From contig NZ_CP042913.1 of NCBI RefSeq assembly GCF_008065115.1, positions 4,115,716 to 4,179,715 on the forward strand: a stretch of 64,000 nt of DNA, in the 5' to 3' direction. Position 1 is the stretch's first letter; every line of letters starts with the position of its first letter. Below, piece by piece: positions 55,938 through 64,000 of the stretch. The notes under the pieces were generated by a model, which made no database searches, was not told the origin of the DNA, and was given only the letters and a program-made list of their open reading frames with translations. Source of the DNA: Bythopirellula goksoeyrii (GTDB lineage Bacteria; Planctomycetota; Planctomycetia; Pirellulales; Lacipirellulaceae). The position numbers were made by a program, and so were the translations under genes.

Positions 55938-56960
55938 CTCTTTCGCCGCCTCACATAACACTGCGGGAGCGCGAGTTGCTACTGGAGGCGTTTGATTCCA
56001 ATTGAATCGCCCCACTGGGGTCGCATGTCGATGACTTTCAACGCGAATTTGCTGAAAAACGAGGCGTGTCCCATGCGGTAGCGTTTTCGCGTGGCACAGC
56101 GGCGCTGCTTCTGGCGCTATTGGCCGCCGGCGTCGGCCCCGGCGATGTGGTCATAACGTCGACTCTGACATTCGCCGTCGCTGTCAACGCCATCCGCTAC
56201 GTCGGAGCGGAGCCTGTCTTTATCGATCGCGAGCGCCGAAATTGGAATAGGGACCCCTTAATTGCTCGAAGACGAGCTGCGCGAGGCCGCTCCACGCCAG
56301 CCCAAGGCAGTCCTGGTGGTCGACGTGTGCGGCCAATCCGCCGACTAGGACCCGATGCTCGAAATATGCCGTCGCTATGGCGTGACAACTATTGAAGACG
56401 CGGCAGAGGCTCTCGGCGCGACCTTCCGCGGCCGGCCTGCCGGCACGCTGGCCGACATCGGCTGTTTTTCATGCAACGGAAACAAGATTATGACGACCCG
56501 TGGTGGTGGCATGCTTGTCACGGAGAACGCAGAGTGGGCAAAGTGCGTCCGGGATTTCGCAACGCAAGCGCGTGATCACGCCCTGCACGACGAGCATTCT
56601 CAAGGTGCAGACAACTTTCGACTCGGCAATCTGTTGGCAAAGGTCGGCCGAGGGGAGCTGGCGGTGTGAGACGACCGCGTGGCAAGGTGGCGAGCCAACT
56701 TTGACGATGACCACCGCGTGCTGGCCGACTTGCCAGGCATCGAATTCATGTCAGAGGCATCTTTCGGACGCTCGACGCGTTGGCTGACCTGTCTGTTCAG
56801 TGATTCAAAGATCCACGACGTCTCTCCGACAGACGTTTGCGCCGCCGTGGTCTGTGTTTGCCCAGCGGGTCAAGCTTGTGCCACCGAGACTTGCAGCGAA
56901 ATGGGGCAGGACACCATTCCATTTTTTCTAGAGAAGTCACTTCCCAAGGGGCGTAATGGT
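55938..56960 (+). pseudogene. DegT/DnrJ aminotransferase (PglE-like), decayed
   Basis: The PLP aminotransferase can be read in pieces. LLLEAFDSN, then TGA at about 56003 where family members usually have Trp (NWIAPLG), then HVDDFQREFAEKRGVSHAVA and FSRGTAALLLALLAAGVGPG. A frameshift near 56260 leads to LLEDELREAAPRQPKAVLVV, a TAG replaces a residue at about 56346, and then CNGNKIMTTRGGGMLVTENA carries the PLP lysine. A TGA at 56667 follows GELAV before DDRVARWRANF. At least three stops and one shift make a functional product impossible. It completes a Pgl-like set with 43068, 54934 and 55274. Confidence 0.8.
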
Positions 56961-56965
56961 TGGTG

Positions 56966-59900
56966 CTAGTTCCATTGTCCGACGAGATTAAAGATGTAAT
57001 CGACGGCTTGCACATCCGCTGTATTGACACCGCCGTTGATCATATTCGCAGTGATTTGCTCAAACCCGCGCGTCTCATTGTTGTATCCTTGGCCAGACAA
57101 GTACGCACCCCAAGCCCTCGCTACGATCGAATCGTTGCCCGCTGAGTCGTACAGGTCCGCCTGGTCATTTCCTCCAGCCGTAGCTTGTGCGATGGTGCGC
57201 TCAAAGCCCCAAGCAACATTGTTGTAGCCAGCGCCGTACATCTGGACTCGGTCGGACCATGCCGCATAGATGTCGTCGCCGGTCGAATCGTAGAAGGAAG
57301 CCAAGTCATACCCGCCGGCCGTGGCTTGCACGGTCGAGCGATCGAATCCCCACACCACATTATAGTAACCCTCGCCATACATCGTGACATTGTTCCACTT
57401 CGCCACATACGTATCGTCGCCGGCAGAATCGTAGAACGAAGCCACGTCATACCCGCCGGCCGTGGCCTGCACGGTCGAGCGATCGAATCCCCACACCACA
57501 TTGTAGTAACCCTCGCCGTACATGGTGACATTGGTTGACTTCGCTACATACACATCGTCGCCGGCAGAATCGTAGAACGAAGCCACGTCATACCCGCCGG
57601 CCGTGGCCTGCACGGTCGAGCGATCGAATCCCCACACCACATTGTAGTAACCCTCGCCGTACATGGTGACATTGGTTGACTTCGCCACATACACATCGTC
57701 GCCGGCCGAATCGTAGAAGGAAGCCACGTCATAGCCGCCAGCCGTGGCCTGCACGGACGAGCGATCGAATCCCCACACCACATGGTAGTAACCCTCGCCG
57801 TACATGGTGACATTGGTTGACTTCGCTACATACACATCGTCGCCGGCCGAATCGTAGAAGGAAGCCACGTCATACCCACCGGCCGTTGCCTGAACGGTTG
57901 ATCGATCGAAGCCCCAAGCTGTGTTGTTGTAGCCCGTGCCGTACATTTGGACGCGGTCAGGCCATGCCACATAGACATCGTCGCCGGCCGAATCGTAGAA
58001 CGAAGCCACGTCATACCCACCGGCCGTTGCATGGACCTTCACTTCCTTAAAGTTTTTCACCGTGTGGTCAAAGGAACTGCCGAACAGTCGTCCAGAATCG
58101 GGACGTGCTACTAGGGTATCGTCTCCGGCGGAGTCGTACAGATTCGCCACATCAGCGCCGCCACCGCTATTGACAACGACGTTTTCGATAGACTGAGCCG
58201 AAGCTTCAAAACCTGTACCGACGAGACTCGTATTTCCTACCCTCAGCGTGGCCGTCTCAACCCCACTCGTGCCTGTCATCACAATCGCGTCTGCACCGGC
58301 ACCGCCGTCGAAATGAACATTCGTTACCGCAATCGCAGCAAATTCGTGGGTCACTCCGTTGACGGTTATCTGATGCGTACCCCCCGCCGTAAAAGCAAAC
58401 GTATCATCACCGGCGGTTCCTGTTACGTTTACCGTGGTACCTATGACCGAAACCAGGTTGCTCAATCGGTAGTCGACATCGTCGTTCGTGCCCTGGACGC
58501 ACACATAAAATTCCTCACCCGCAGATGCATAGACATCCACCCGCGAGGTGCCGCCGGCGGCATTCCCGGAGCTCACCATCTGCATATTTGCGTCGTAGAG
58601 CATCAGATTGACTTGCCCACCTTGCGCAGCGAAGACACTTTCTACCGTCAAATAGCCAGCCTGACTGGCCTGCACGCGATACCAGCTTTCGCCATCCACA
58701 GTCAAATCGCTCAGTTGCGCGTAGGAAATGGTTCCCCAGTCGACATAGGAAAAACTGCTTTCCAGCGTGGCTGCTAGGTTGTAATAACCCAAGCCTCCAC
58801 TGGAAGAGAACCCGACCGTGTAGTTCTGCCCAGCGACCACATCGAAGGAGAAAGATTCGTTTTGGTTGCCACTGACCGTGCCGGTACTTCCAGAAACCGA
58901 CCAGGCTGCTGCCAGCTCGTGGGTCATGTTGTCGGCTTCAAACGTGACCGTCCCGTCGCTACTGGCAGTGAATTTGAAGTAATCAATATCATTGAGCGTG
59001 CCGATCACGCCGTTTTGGCTCACGGTGCTCGTGAGATTTCCTAGATTGAACGCAGTGGCCAGGGTGGAGCCGTAGTCATCGGTGGGCATCAAGGCACTGA
59101 TGGCTGCTTCGAGGTTGATGCGTTTGAAAGTAAGATTCGTCGCTGCGTCCAGAAACTCCGTCGCCGTGTCTCGCATGTGCGTGTAGATCGTATCTTGGGA
59201 GATCTCCGCGTAGCCGACGAACTCCATGGCCTGGCGAATCAAGACGCTCGCTCCGGCAATGTAGGGGGAAGCCATACTGGTCCCCGAATAATAAGCGTAA
59301 TCATCGTCGATCCCGTTATTATCTCCTCGATAATCGGGGACTGTGCTACGAATAGAAGAGCCGGGAGCAGCGATCGCGCTGGTGTGTCGTTGGCTGTAGC
59401 CGGCGAGTTCTCCGTTATCCTTGACCGACATCACCGGCACCACGTTGGGGCTGGAGGCAGGATTGCCCAGCCCCGGGGTCTTGTAGCTGGCATAGTCATT
59501 GCCTGCAGAAACGGAAATGAAAATCCCATCTGCTTTCAACTGAGCAAATTCATCGTCCAACGAAGTCGTTAAGAAAGAACTCGAGTTGTAACCAGGGATG
59601 CCGAGCGAAAGATTGACTGCCGTGATGGGGTTCTCGAAGTCATTGCGGTGTTGGTGAACCCATTGCAGAGCACTTTCAACCCAACTCATGTACCCGGCAC
59701 CCGAGTCATCAAAGACTCTCAGGGCGACAAGATCGACCCCTGATGCTACGCCACGATCGCTACCTGCATCACCGCCGACGATTCCGGCGACGTGCGTTCC
59801 ATGGGAACCACTGGGGCCGTCGTCATGCGGGTCGCTATCGTTTTCAGTGAAATCATAGCCTCCTACGACCCGATAGTTCGCTCCTAGTCCTCCTCCTAGG

Positions 59901-60280
59901 GCAAAGTGATTATAGGCAATACCGCTGTCGATGATCGCGACGGTTTGTCCTTTGCCGGTGAAGCCATAATCGGCCAACACCTCATTGAGTCCTGTCGTGT
60001 TGTGGGCACTGGAAAGGGTTTGTTCTATCTGGTCTAGCTGCTCGTCGAGCGTGAGCGTTTCGCTCGGGTCGATCCAAAAGTCCGGTTCCGATGCCAGGTG
60101 ATGTTCGATCGGCATCGCTTCTTCGGCGAAGTCATGATGAACCATGGATTCGTCGAACGAGTGGTGGACAATTCCATTCTCTAAGAAACCACTGAGCGGG
60201 TCGGCCGACATGACACGACGGTCTTCCAGAATTTCGAAGCCGCCTTTCCAGTCGAATTGCTTCTTTTGGGACTTGCGCAT
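56966..60280 (-). CDS. Secreted subtilase with planctomycete N-terminus and C-terminal repeats
   Basis: A 1,104-residue surface or exported protease; I start at 60280 (MRKSQKKQFDWKGG), with GAGG upstream. The N-terminus has the planctomycete secretion-type motif FEILEDRRVMSADP. The S8 catalytic triad is intact: Asp118 (VAIIDSGIAYNH), His163 (GSHGTHVAGIVGG), Ser335 (YYSGTSMASPYIAG), with the oxyanion Asn in SVSAGNDYAS. Beta-rich PPC-like domains follow (GTLNDIDYFKFTASSDGTV; SWYRVQASQAGYLTVESVFA). Residues about 707-1082 are eight 47-residue repeats, and the end is short (VDYIFNLVGQW). It lies directly against the aminotransferase pseudogene. Confidence 0.9.
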   Translation of the reverse strand: MRKSQKKQFDWKGGFEILEDRRVMSADPLSGFLENGIVHHSFDESMVHHDFAEEAMPIEHHLASEPDFWIDPSETLTLDEQLDQIEQTLSSAHNTTGLNEVLADYGFTGKGQTVAIIDSGIAYNHFALGGGLGANYRVVGGYDFTENDSDPHDDGPSGSHGTHVAGIVGGDAGSDRGVASGVDLVALRVFDDSGAGYMSWVESALQWVHQHRNDFENPITAVNLSLGIPGYNSSSFLTTSLDDEFAQLKADGIFISVSAGNDYASYKTPGLGNPASSPNVVPVMSVKDNGELAGYSQRHTSAIAAPGSSIRSTVPDYRGDNNGIDDDYAYYSGTSMASPYIAGASVLIRQAMEFVGYAEISQDTIYTHMRDTATEFLDAATNLTFKRINLEAAISALMPTDDYGSTLATAFNLGNLTSTVSQNGVIGTLNDIDYFKFTASSDGTVTFEADNMTHELAAAWSVSGSTGTVSGNQNESFSFDVVAGQNYTVGFSSSGGLGYYNLAATLESSFSYVDWGTISYAQLSDLTVDGESWYRVQASQAGYLTVESVFAAQGGQVNLMLYDANMQMVSSGNAAGGTSRVDVYASAGEEFYVCVQGTNDDVDYRLSNLVSVIGTTVNVTGTAGDDTFAFTAGGTHQITVNGVTHEFAAIAVTNVHFDGGAGADAIVMTGTSGVETATLRVGNTSLVGTGFEASAQSIENVVVNSGGGADVANLYDSAGDDTLVARPDSGRLFGSSFDHTVKNFKEVKVHATAGGYDVASFYDSAGDDVYVAWPDRVQMYGTGYNNTAWGFDRSTVQATAGGYDVASFYDSAGDDVYVAKSTNVTMYGEGYYHVVWGFDRSSVQATAGGYDVASFYDSAGDDVYVAKSTNVTMYGEGYYNVVWGFDRSTVQATAGGYDVASFYDSAGDDVYVAKSTNVTMYGEGYYNVVWGFDRSTVQATAGGYDVASFYDSAGDDTYVAKWNNVTMYGEGYYNVVWGFDRSTVQATAGGYDLASFYDSTGDDIYAAWSDRVQMYGAGYNNVAWGFERTIAQATAGGNDQADLYDSAGNDSIVARAWGAYLSGQGYNNETRGFEQITANMINGGVNTADVQAVDYIFNLVGQWN
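57035..58162 (-). repeat. Eight tandem 141-bp (47-residue) repeats inside the subtilase gene
   Basis: The unit reads GGYDVASFYDSAGDDVYVA followed by about 20 variable residues, then GFDRSTVQATA. Spacing of equivalent bases is exactly 141. The inner copies (3-6) are almost identical even in DNA, while the outer ones (1, 2, 7, 8) diverge, as expected from unequal exchange in the middle of the array. Asp/Gly-rich loops (DSAGDD) suggest calcium or carbohydrate binding, unproven. Confidence 0.9.
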
Positions 60281-61399
60281 TGGTGGGTGCCTCGTCGGCA
60301 ACTCGTCAGGTCTGCAGTCCATCAATCAACGTACGGAGCGTGATTGCGAACGCAAGCAAAAGAGTTGTATGCCAGCTTGATTGAACCGGTGTTGCGGTCG
60401 CCGAGGAGAAACGACCAAGTAAGGAAAAGCAGTGAAAAGCACGTGTGAGCCAATGGCAATCACACTAGAAGCCTAGTTCACAAAGTCCAGGCTCTGGAAA
60501 AACTTTTCCCACTCAAGGCAGTTCAGCCAGCCGACCGGTTCAATTCCGAGGTTCCTTCCGCAGAGCGTGTTGCTGGCCATCCACCTAGCCGCGCAAGCAA
60601 GCTGTTTTTGGGCAACATCGTGTTGCTCCCTTGCATCACCCATGAGGTAGTACGTAGCCCAAACGAAACCGTTCGGGGGGGCATCGTCGACCGACTCTCC
60701 GAGTCGAGTTTTCCCGACTCAGAGTGTCGCGCCAGCTTCCGCTGCTGCCCCCGCAGGGCTCTCAGGAGTACGAAGGTAGAAATATCCCCCGGATTGCTTG
60801 CGATGTCCAGCAGTGAATTTGTCCCCACGTGAAATCCTAGGGAACAGCACGACAACAACTCGACACGGTCGGCTGCCGAGAGACCGAGTCGCTATGCCGA
60901 GACGATTGAGTCGCCCCTCGCTCTGTGAGAATTTTCGGAGGCAACTCAACCGAGTATCAGAGTACCGCTTCAGCGAAGTATTGCACTTCTGGAAGGGAAC
61001 GCACCCGAGTTTTCCCGGAAAAACTCGATTTGCTGCGGGATCGACTGCGTCGAGTCTCGCTGCTCTTGTGGGGTGGCTTTGCTCTCTTGTTGGCTGGGGA
61101 GGCACGTTCACCAGCCCGCGATCGTTCCAGTCATTCCTAGGTGACTCTCTGGTTCCGTGCCGCCCTGACAGCTGTGCTGGCATTGCTAGCACAGCGGCTG
61201 TGGACTGGAGGCGAGTTGGTCTTCAAGCATCACCGCCTCACAGAGTTTCTCATTTTTGTTGCACCGGCCTGGTGCTTTCTCTGATTGAATTCCGATCAGC
61301 CCATTCAATCTGCAGAACTCCAAGATGGTTATTCCCAGTTTCCCAAGATCAGCGGTGTTTAGCAGTTGTTGATTTTCAGCTACGGAGTATTCATTCCCA
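60281..61399. other. Intergenic region upstream of the subtilase
   Basis: It contains the subtilase promoter on the minus strand. Between 60500 and 60880 minus-strand frames look semi-coding (DKFTAGHRKQSGGYFYLRT; TVSFGLRTTSWVMQGSN) and include the inverted repeat CGACTCTCCGAGTCG. I suspect a dispersed planctomycete intergenic repeat rather than a gene. No supported CDS. Confidence 0.45.
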
Positions 61400-61435
61400 C
61401 TCAACCACTACCGGCTTGAGCTGGTGGTGGTTGAG
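61400..61435. repeat. 13-bp inverted repeat (hairpin) beside the 47-bp duplication
   Basis: CTCAACCACTACC pairs with GGTGGTGGTTGAG (one mismatch) around a 10-base loop. No T-tract on either side. It ends 2 bases before the 47-bp copy of the conjugative element gene. Confidence 0.6.
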
Positions 61436-61437
61436 TA

Positions 61438-61484
61438 CCGTAACAATTAGTTGGGTTCCGGAGATTTCACCGACCTCTGCTTGA
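61438..61484 (+). repeat. 47-bp copy of part of gene 39717-41015, abutting IS21
   Basis: Nearly identical to 40790-40836 and in the same orientation. Its right end is exactly the first base before the IS21 terminal repeat at 61485. Confidence 0.85.
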
Positions 61485-61639
61485 TGTAAATGGCAGCCGA
61501 AAATCAGAGCGCCTGGCGGGGAGGAATGGCAACTGAAAAGTTCAGCGCGCAGATGTGCCAGCTGTGAAATTTGCGAAGATGGCGGCGACAGCCGCTATCT
61601 TTCCCAGATTCACACGGAGGCACAGGAGTGTATGCTGAT

Positions 61640-63130
61640 ATGGAACAATGGACCGAAGTCCGTCGCCGGGTGCTAACCGGCGAATTGTCGAAACGAGCGG
61701 CTTGCCGCGAGTATGAGATGAGCTGGCAGACACTGGCGAAAATGCTCACGCACACCGAGCCGCCAGGTTATCGGATGCAGCAGCCACGCAAGAAGCGGAA
61801 GCTCGATCCCTTCCTGCCGATCATCCACGAGATTCTCCAAGCCGATAAGTTGGCACCGAAGAAGCAGCGGCACACGGCCACGCGAATTTTCCAGCGACTG
61901 TGCGAAGAACATGGCTATGAAGGTGCTTACACCTCGGTTCGCAATGCAGTCCGCCAGTGGAAGCAGCAGACCCAGGAAGTCTTCTTGCCTCTGTCGCACC
62001 CGCCAGGTGAAGCCCAAGTCGATTTCGGCCATGCGTATGTCGACTTGGCAGGAGAGCGCGAGCAGCTTGCCCTGTTTGTCATGAGTTTGCCGTACAGCGA
62101 CGCGCTGTACATACAGGGGTTCCCGCGGGAATGCACCGAGTCGTTCCAAGAAGGCCACAAGCGGGCAATCGAGTTCTTCGAGGGGGTGCCGACAAGAATC
62201 AGCTACGACAACAGCCGTGTTGCAGTGGCCAAGATCACCGGCAGTCGCGACCGTGAACCAACACGCGAGTTCCTGCGTTTGCAGAGTCATTATCTCTATG
62301 AATCCCACTTCTGCCTAGTCCGCCGAGCCAATGAGAAGGGGCATGTCGAGAACCTGGTGGGTTACGGCAGGCGGAACTTCCTAGTGCCAGTGCCGAGAGT
62401 TGGTTCACTCACGGAATTGAACGCAGAGCTGGAGCGTCTTTGTCGGGCCGATCTGGAGCGGACATTGCGAGGCAAGTCGGCCTCGAAACGCGAACTGCTC
62501 GCCGAAGAACGTACCGCGATGCTCGACTTGCCTCGGCAATCGTTTGATGCTCGCAGGGTTACCCAGGCCAATGCCAACTCGTTATCACTCGTTCAATTCG
62601 ACACCAACAGCTACAGCGTTCCCGTAAAATACGCCCATCGCGAAATCACGGTGGTAGCCAGTGTCGACGAAGTGCACCTCGTATTCCAAGGGGAACTCAT
62701 CGCGCGTCACGCACGGCACTGGGGTCGAGAACAGTATCTGTTCGACCCGGTGCATTATCTGGCACTGTTGGAGAAGAAGCCAGGTGGTTTCGATCACGCC
62801 AGACCGCTGAAAGATTGGGAGCTGCCGGAGTGTTTTACCACACTTCGGCGGAGAATGGAGACCGAGCCTACTGGGCTTGGTACGCGAGAATACATTCGCA
62901 CCCTGCGGCTCCTCGAGTCATGTTCCTTGCAGGAACTCACTGGCGCGGTTGACTACGCGCTCGACATTGGCATCCACGATGCCGATAGCATTCGAGTGAT
63001 TCTGGAACATCGTCGCGAATCGCCAGTCGGGCTGTTTTCGCTCGATGGTCGTCCCCACCTCCGGGCGGTGACGGTCACCGAGACCTATGTCTCGGCCTAC
63101 CAGGCGCTATTGGCGGAGGACGTGCGATGA
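61640..63130 (+). CDS. istA: IS21 transposase IstA
   Basis: A 496-residue DDE transposase from ATG 61640 (MEQWTEVRRRVLTG); GTG 61628 in the same frame is an alternative with a closer ribosome site. The N-terminal HTH (RAACREYEMSWQTLAKML) binds the ends. The catalytic residues are Asp in EAQVDFGHAYVDL, Asp in RISYDNSRVAV and Glu in ANEKGHVENLVGYG. The C-terminal Mu-type beta-barrel is present (LVQFDTNSYSVPVKYAHREI). Confidence 0.93.
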   Translation: MEQWTEVRRRVLTGELSKRAACREYEMSWQTLAKMLTHTEPPGYRMQQPRKKRKLDPFLPIIHEILQADKLAPKKQRHTATRIFQRLCEEHGYEGAYTSVRNAVRQWKQQTQEVFLPLSHPPGEAQVDFGHAYVDLAGEREQLALFVMSLPYSDALYIQGFPRECTESFQEGHKRAIEFFEGVPTRISYDNSRVAVAKITGSRDREPTREFLRLQSHYLYESHFCLVRRANEKGHVENLVGYGRRNFLVPVPRVGSLTELNAELERLCRADLERTLRGKSASKRELLAEERTAMLDLPRQSFDARRVTQANANSLSLVQFDTNSYSVPVKYAHREITVVASVDEVHLVFQGELIARHARHWGREQYLFDPVHYLALLEKKPGGFDHARPLKDWELPECFTTLRRRMETEPTGLGTREYIRTLRLLESCSLQELTGAVDYALDIGIHDADSIRVILEHRRESPVGLFSLDGRPHLRAVTVTETYVSAYQALLAEDVR

Positions 63131-63897
63131 CCGAAACCAAGAGTACCGTGCTGGTAAAACATCACCTCAAACAATTGAAGTTACCGAACATGCACAGTGA
63201 GTGTGAGAAGATAGCGGCCCGCAGTGCGCAGGAGAACCTCGATTATTTGGCATTCCTACTCTCCTTGTGTGAGCTGGAACTGGTCGACCGGGAGCGGCGG
63301 GCTGCGGAGCGGAGACTCAAAGCCGCAAGCTTTCCGGCCCACAAGACGCTCGATGAGTTTGACTTTGGAGCGCAGCCCTCCGTCAACAAGCCGCTGGTAC
63401 TGGAGCTCGTGAAAGGGGAATACCTTCAAAAGCGGGAGAATCTCATCCTGGTCGGTGCCAGTGGTACCGGGAAGACTCATTTGGCCACGGCACTCGGCAT
63501 GGCCGCCTGCCTGGCGGGACAGAAGGTCCGTTTCTTTCGCGTTACCGAATTGATCACCACGCTGATCGAGGCTCGGGATGAAAAGTCGCTGCTTCGCTTG
63601 CGTTCACAACTGGCCAAGCAGCACTTGTTGATCCTTGATGAGCTGGGCTACGTGCCAGCCAGCAAGGTGGGGGCCGAACTGTTGTTCGACATTATCGCCA
63701 CCGCCTACGAGCGGCAGAGCCTGATCGTGACCACCAACTTGCCATTCGAAAGCTGGACCGAAGTCCTTGGCAGTGAGCGGCTCACGGGCGCTGCGCTCGA
63801 TCGGCTGACCCACCGCTGCCAGATCATCGAAACCACTGGCGAAAGTTATCGTCTCAAGGATGCCCAGCAGCGGCGCCGAAAGAAGTCTCAGGAGTAA
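63127..63897 (+). CDS. istB: IS21 helper ATPase IstB
   Basis: A 256-residue AAA+ ATPase, overlapping istA by ATGA. Walker A is LVGASGTGKTHLATALG (near residue 110), Walker B is HLLILDELGYVPAS, sensor 1 is LIVTTNLPFESW, and the arginine-containing end is GAALDRLTHRCQIIE. It assembles on DNA and selects the target for IstA. Intact. Confidence 0.95.
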   Translation: MTETKSTVLVKHHLKQLKLPNMHSECEKIAARSAQENLDYLAFLLSLCELELVDRERRAAERRLKAASFPAHKTLDEFDFGAQPSVNKPLVLELVKGEYLQKRENLILVGASGTGKTHLATALGMAACLAGQKVRFFRVTELITTLIEARDEKSLLRLRSQLAKQHLLILDELGYVPASKVGAELLFDIIATAYERQSLIVTTNLPFESWTEVLGSERLTGAALDRLTHRCQIIETTGESYRLKDAQQRRRKKSQE

Positions 63898-64000
63898 ACT
63901 ACTTGGCCCAAGCGGGAGGGCCAGTTACAATCCCCGCTACCAACCTAGCGCTAAACTTTTCGACCGCCAGGCGCTCTGATTTTCGACTGCCATTTACACC

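Larger units (their letters stand above)
61485..63998 (+). mobile_element. Complete IS21-family insertion sequence
   Basis: 2,514 bp with terminal inverted repeats of about 35 bp starting TGTAAATGGCAG and differing by one base over that length (61485-61519 against 63964-63998). It carries istA and istB with a 4-base overlap. The right-hand target duplication cannot be checked because the window ends 2 bases later. Confidence 0.93.

Noticed and set aside
57035..58162. Regular 141-bp repeats that might suggest a CRISPR or satellite array
   Set aside because: The repeats are a whole number of codons in the open frame of the subtilase, with no unique spacers; they are protein repeats.
60798..61484. 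Long plus-strand frame of 228 codons
   Set aside because: Low-complexity Arg/Ser-rich product, no ribosome site or domain, and it runs through the hairpin and the 47-bp copy of another gene in a different phase.

Overview
The window looks like the chromosome of a planctomycete, probably Pirellulales. The 1,104-residue subtilase carries the RRVMSADP-type N-terminus common in secreted planctomycete proteins. There is an IntI-type integron of the inverted kind, an exopolysaccharide locus with Wzc/Wza/CapD proteins, and gene density is low between operons. About two thirds of the window is accessory DNA with many broken genes. All assignments come from reading the sequence; no database search was run.

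Layout. (1) 1-1399: an IS4-family transposase running off the left edge. (2) 1832-5364: an integron whose integrase points toward its own cassettes, followed by five cassettes and five attC sites. A 41-bp motif lies on each side in opposite orientation. (3) 5643-14222: an imported catabolic island. It starts with a MarC fragment and holds a minus-strand operon (two crotonases, CaiB-type CoA-transferase, MaoC hydratase, acyl-CoA ligase), a decayed glycosyltransferase and a Tat-exported amidohydrolase. Base composition varies strongly within it. (4) 14546-14620: the 3' end of a tRNA-like gene with its terminator, a possible attachment scar. (5) About 14.6-41.0 kb: a large conjugative-type element with an ArdC-like protein, an ECF sigma factor, two coupling-protein-like ATPases, a TrwC/TraI-type relaxase, an MT-A70 DNA methyltransferase, HTH/excisionase proteins and an IS200/IS605 insertion. 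It also has a tight operon of membrane and exported proteins I cannot assign to any known type IV secretion part, and I recognise no VirB4-like ATPase. This is the best candidate for an undescribed system. (6) 41.9-57 kb: an exopolysaccharide locus. The minus strand has a CapD/PglF-like dehydratase, a doubly deleted O-antigen ligase, Wzc and Wza. The plus strand has a Wzy-like protein, a flippase, an acyltransferase, a glycosyltransferase, a truncated PglC-like transferase, a PglD-like acetyltransferase and a PglE-like aminotransferase pseudogene. (7) 56966-60280: a secreted subtilase with eight 47-residue repeats. (8) 61485-63998: a complete IS21-family element preceded by a 47-bp copy of a piece of the conjugative element.

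Working together: the relaxase, coupling ATPases and exported proteins would move the element under sigma-factor and HTH control. The catabolic operon would activate an acid to a CoA ester and hydrate it. The polysaccharide genes would build and export a diacetamido-sugar-containing polymer, but several of its steps look lost.
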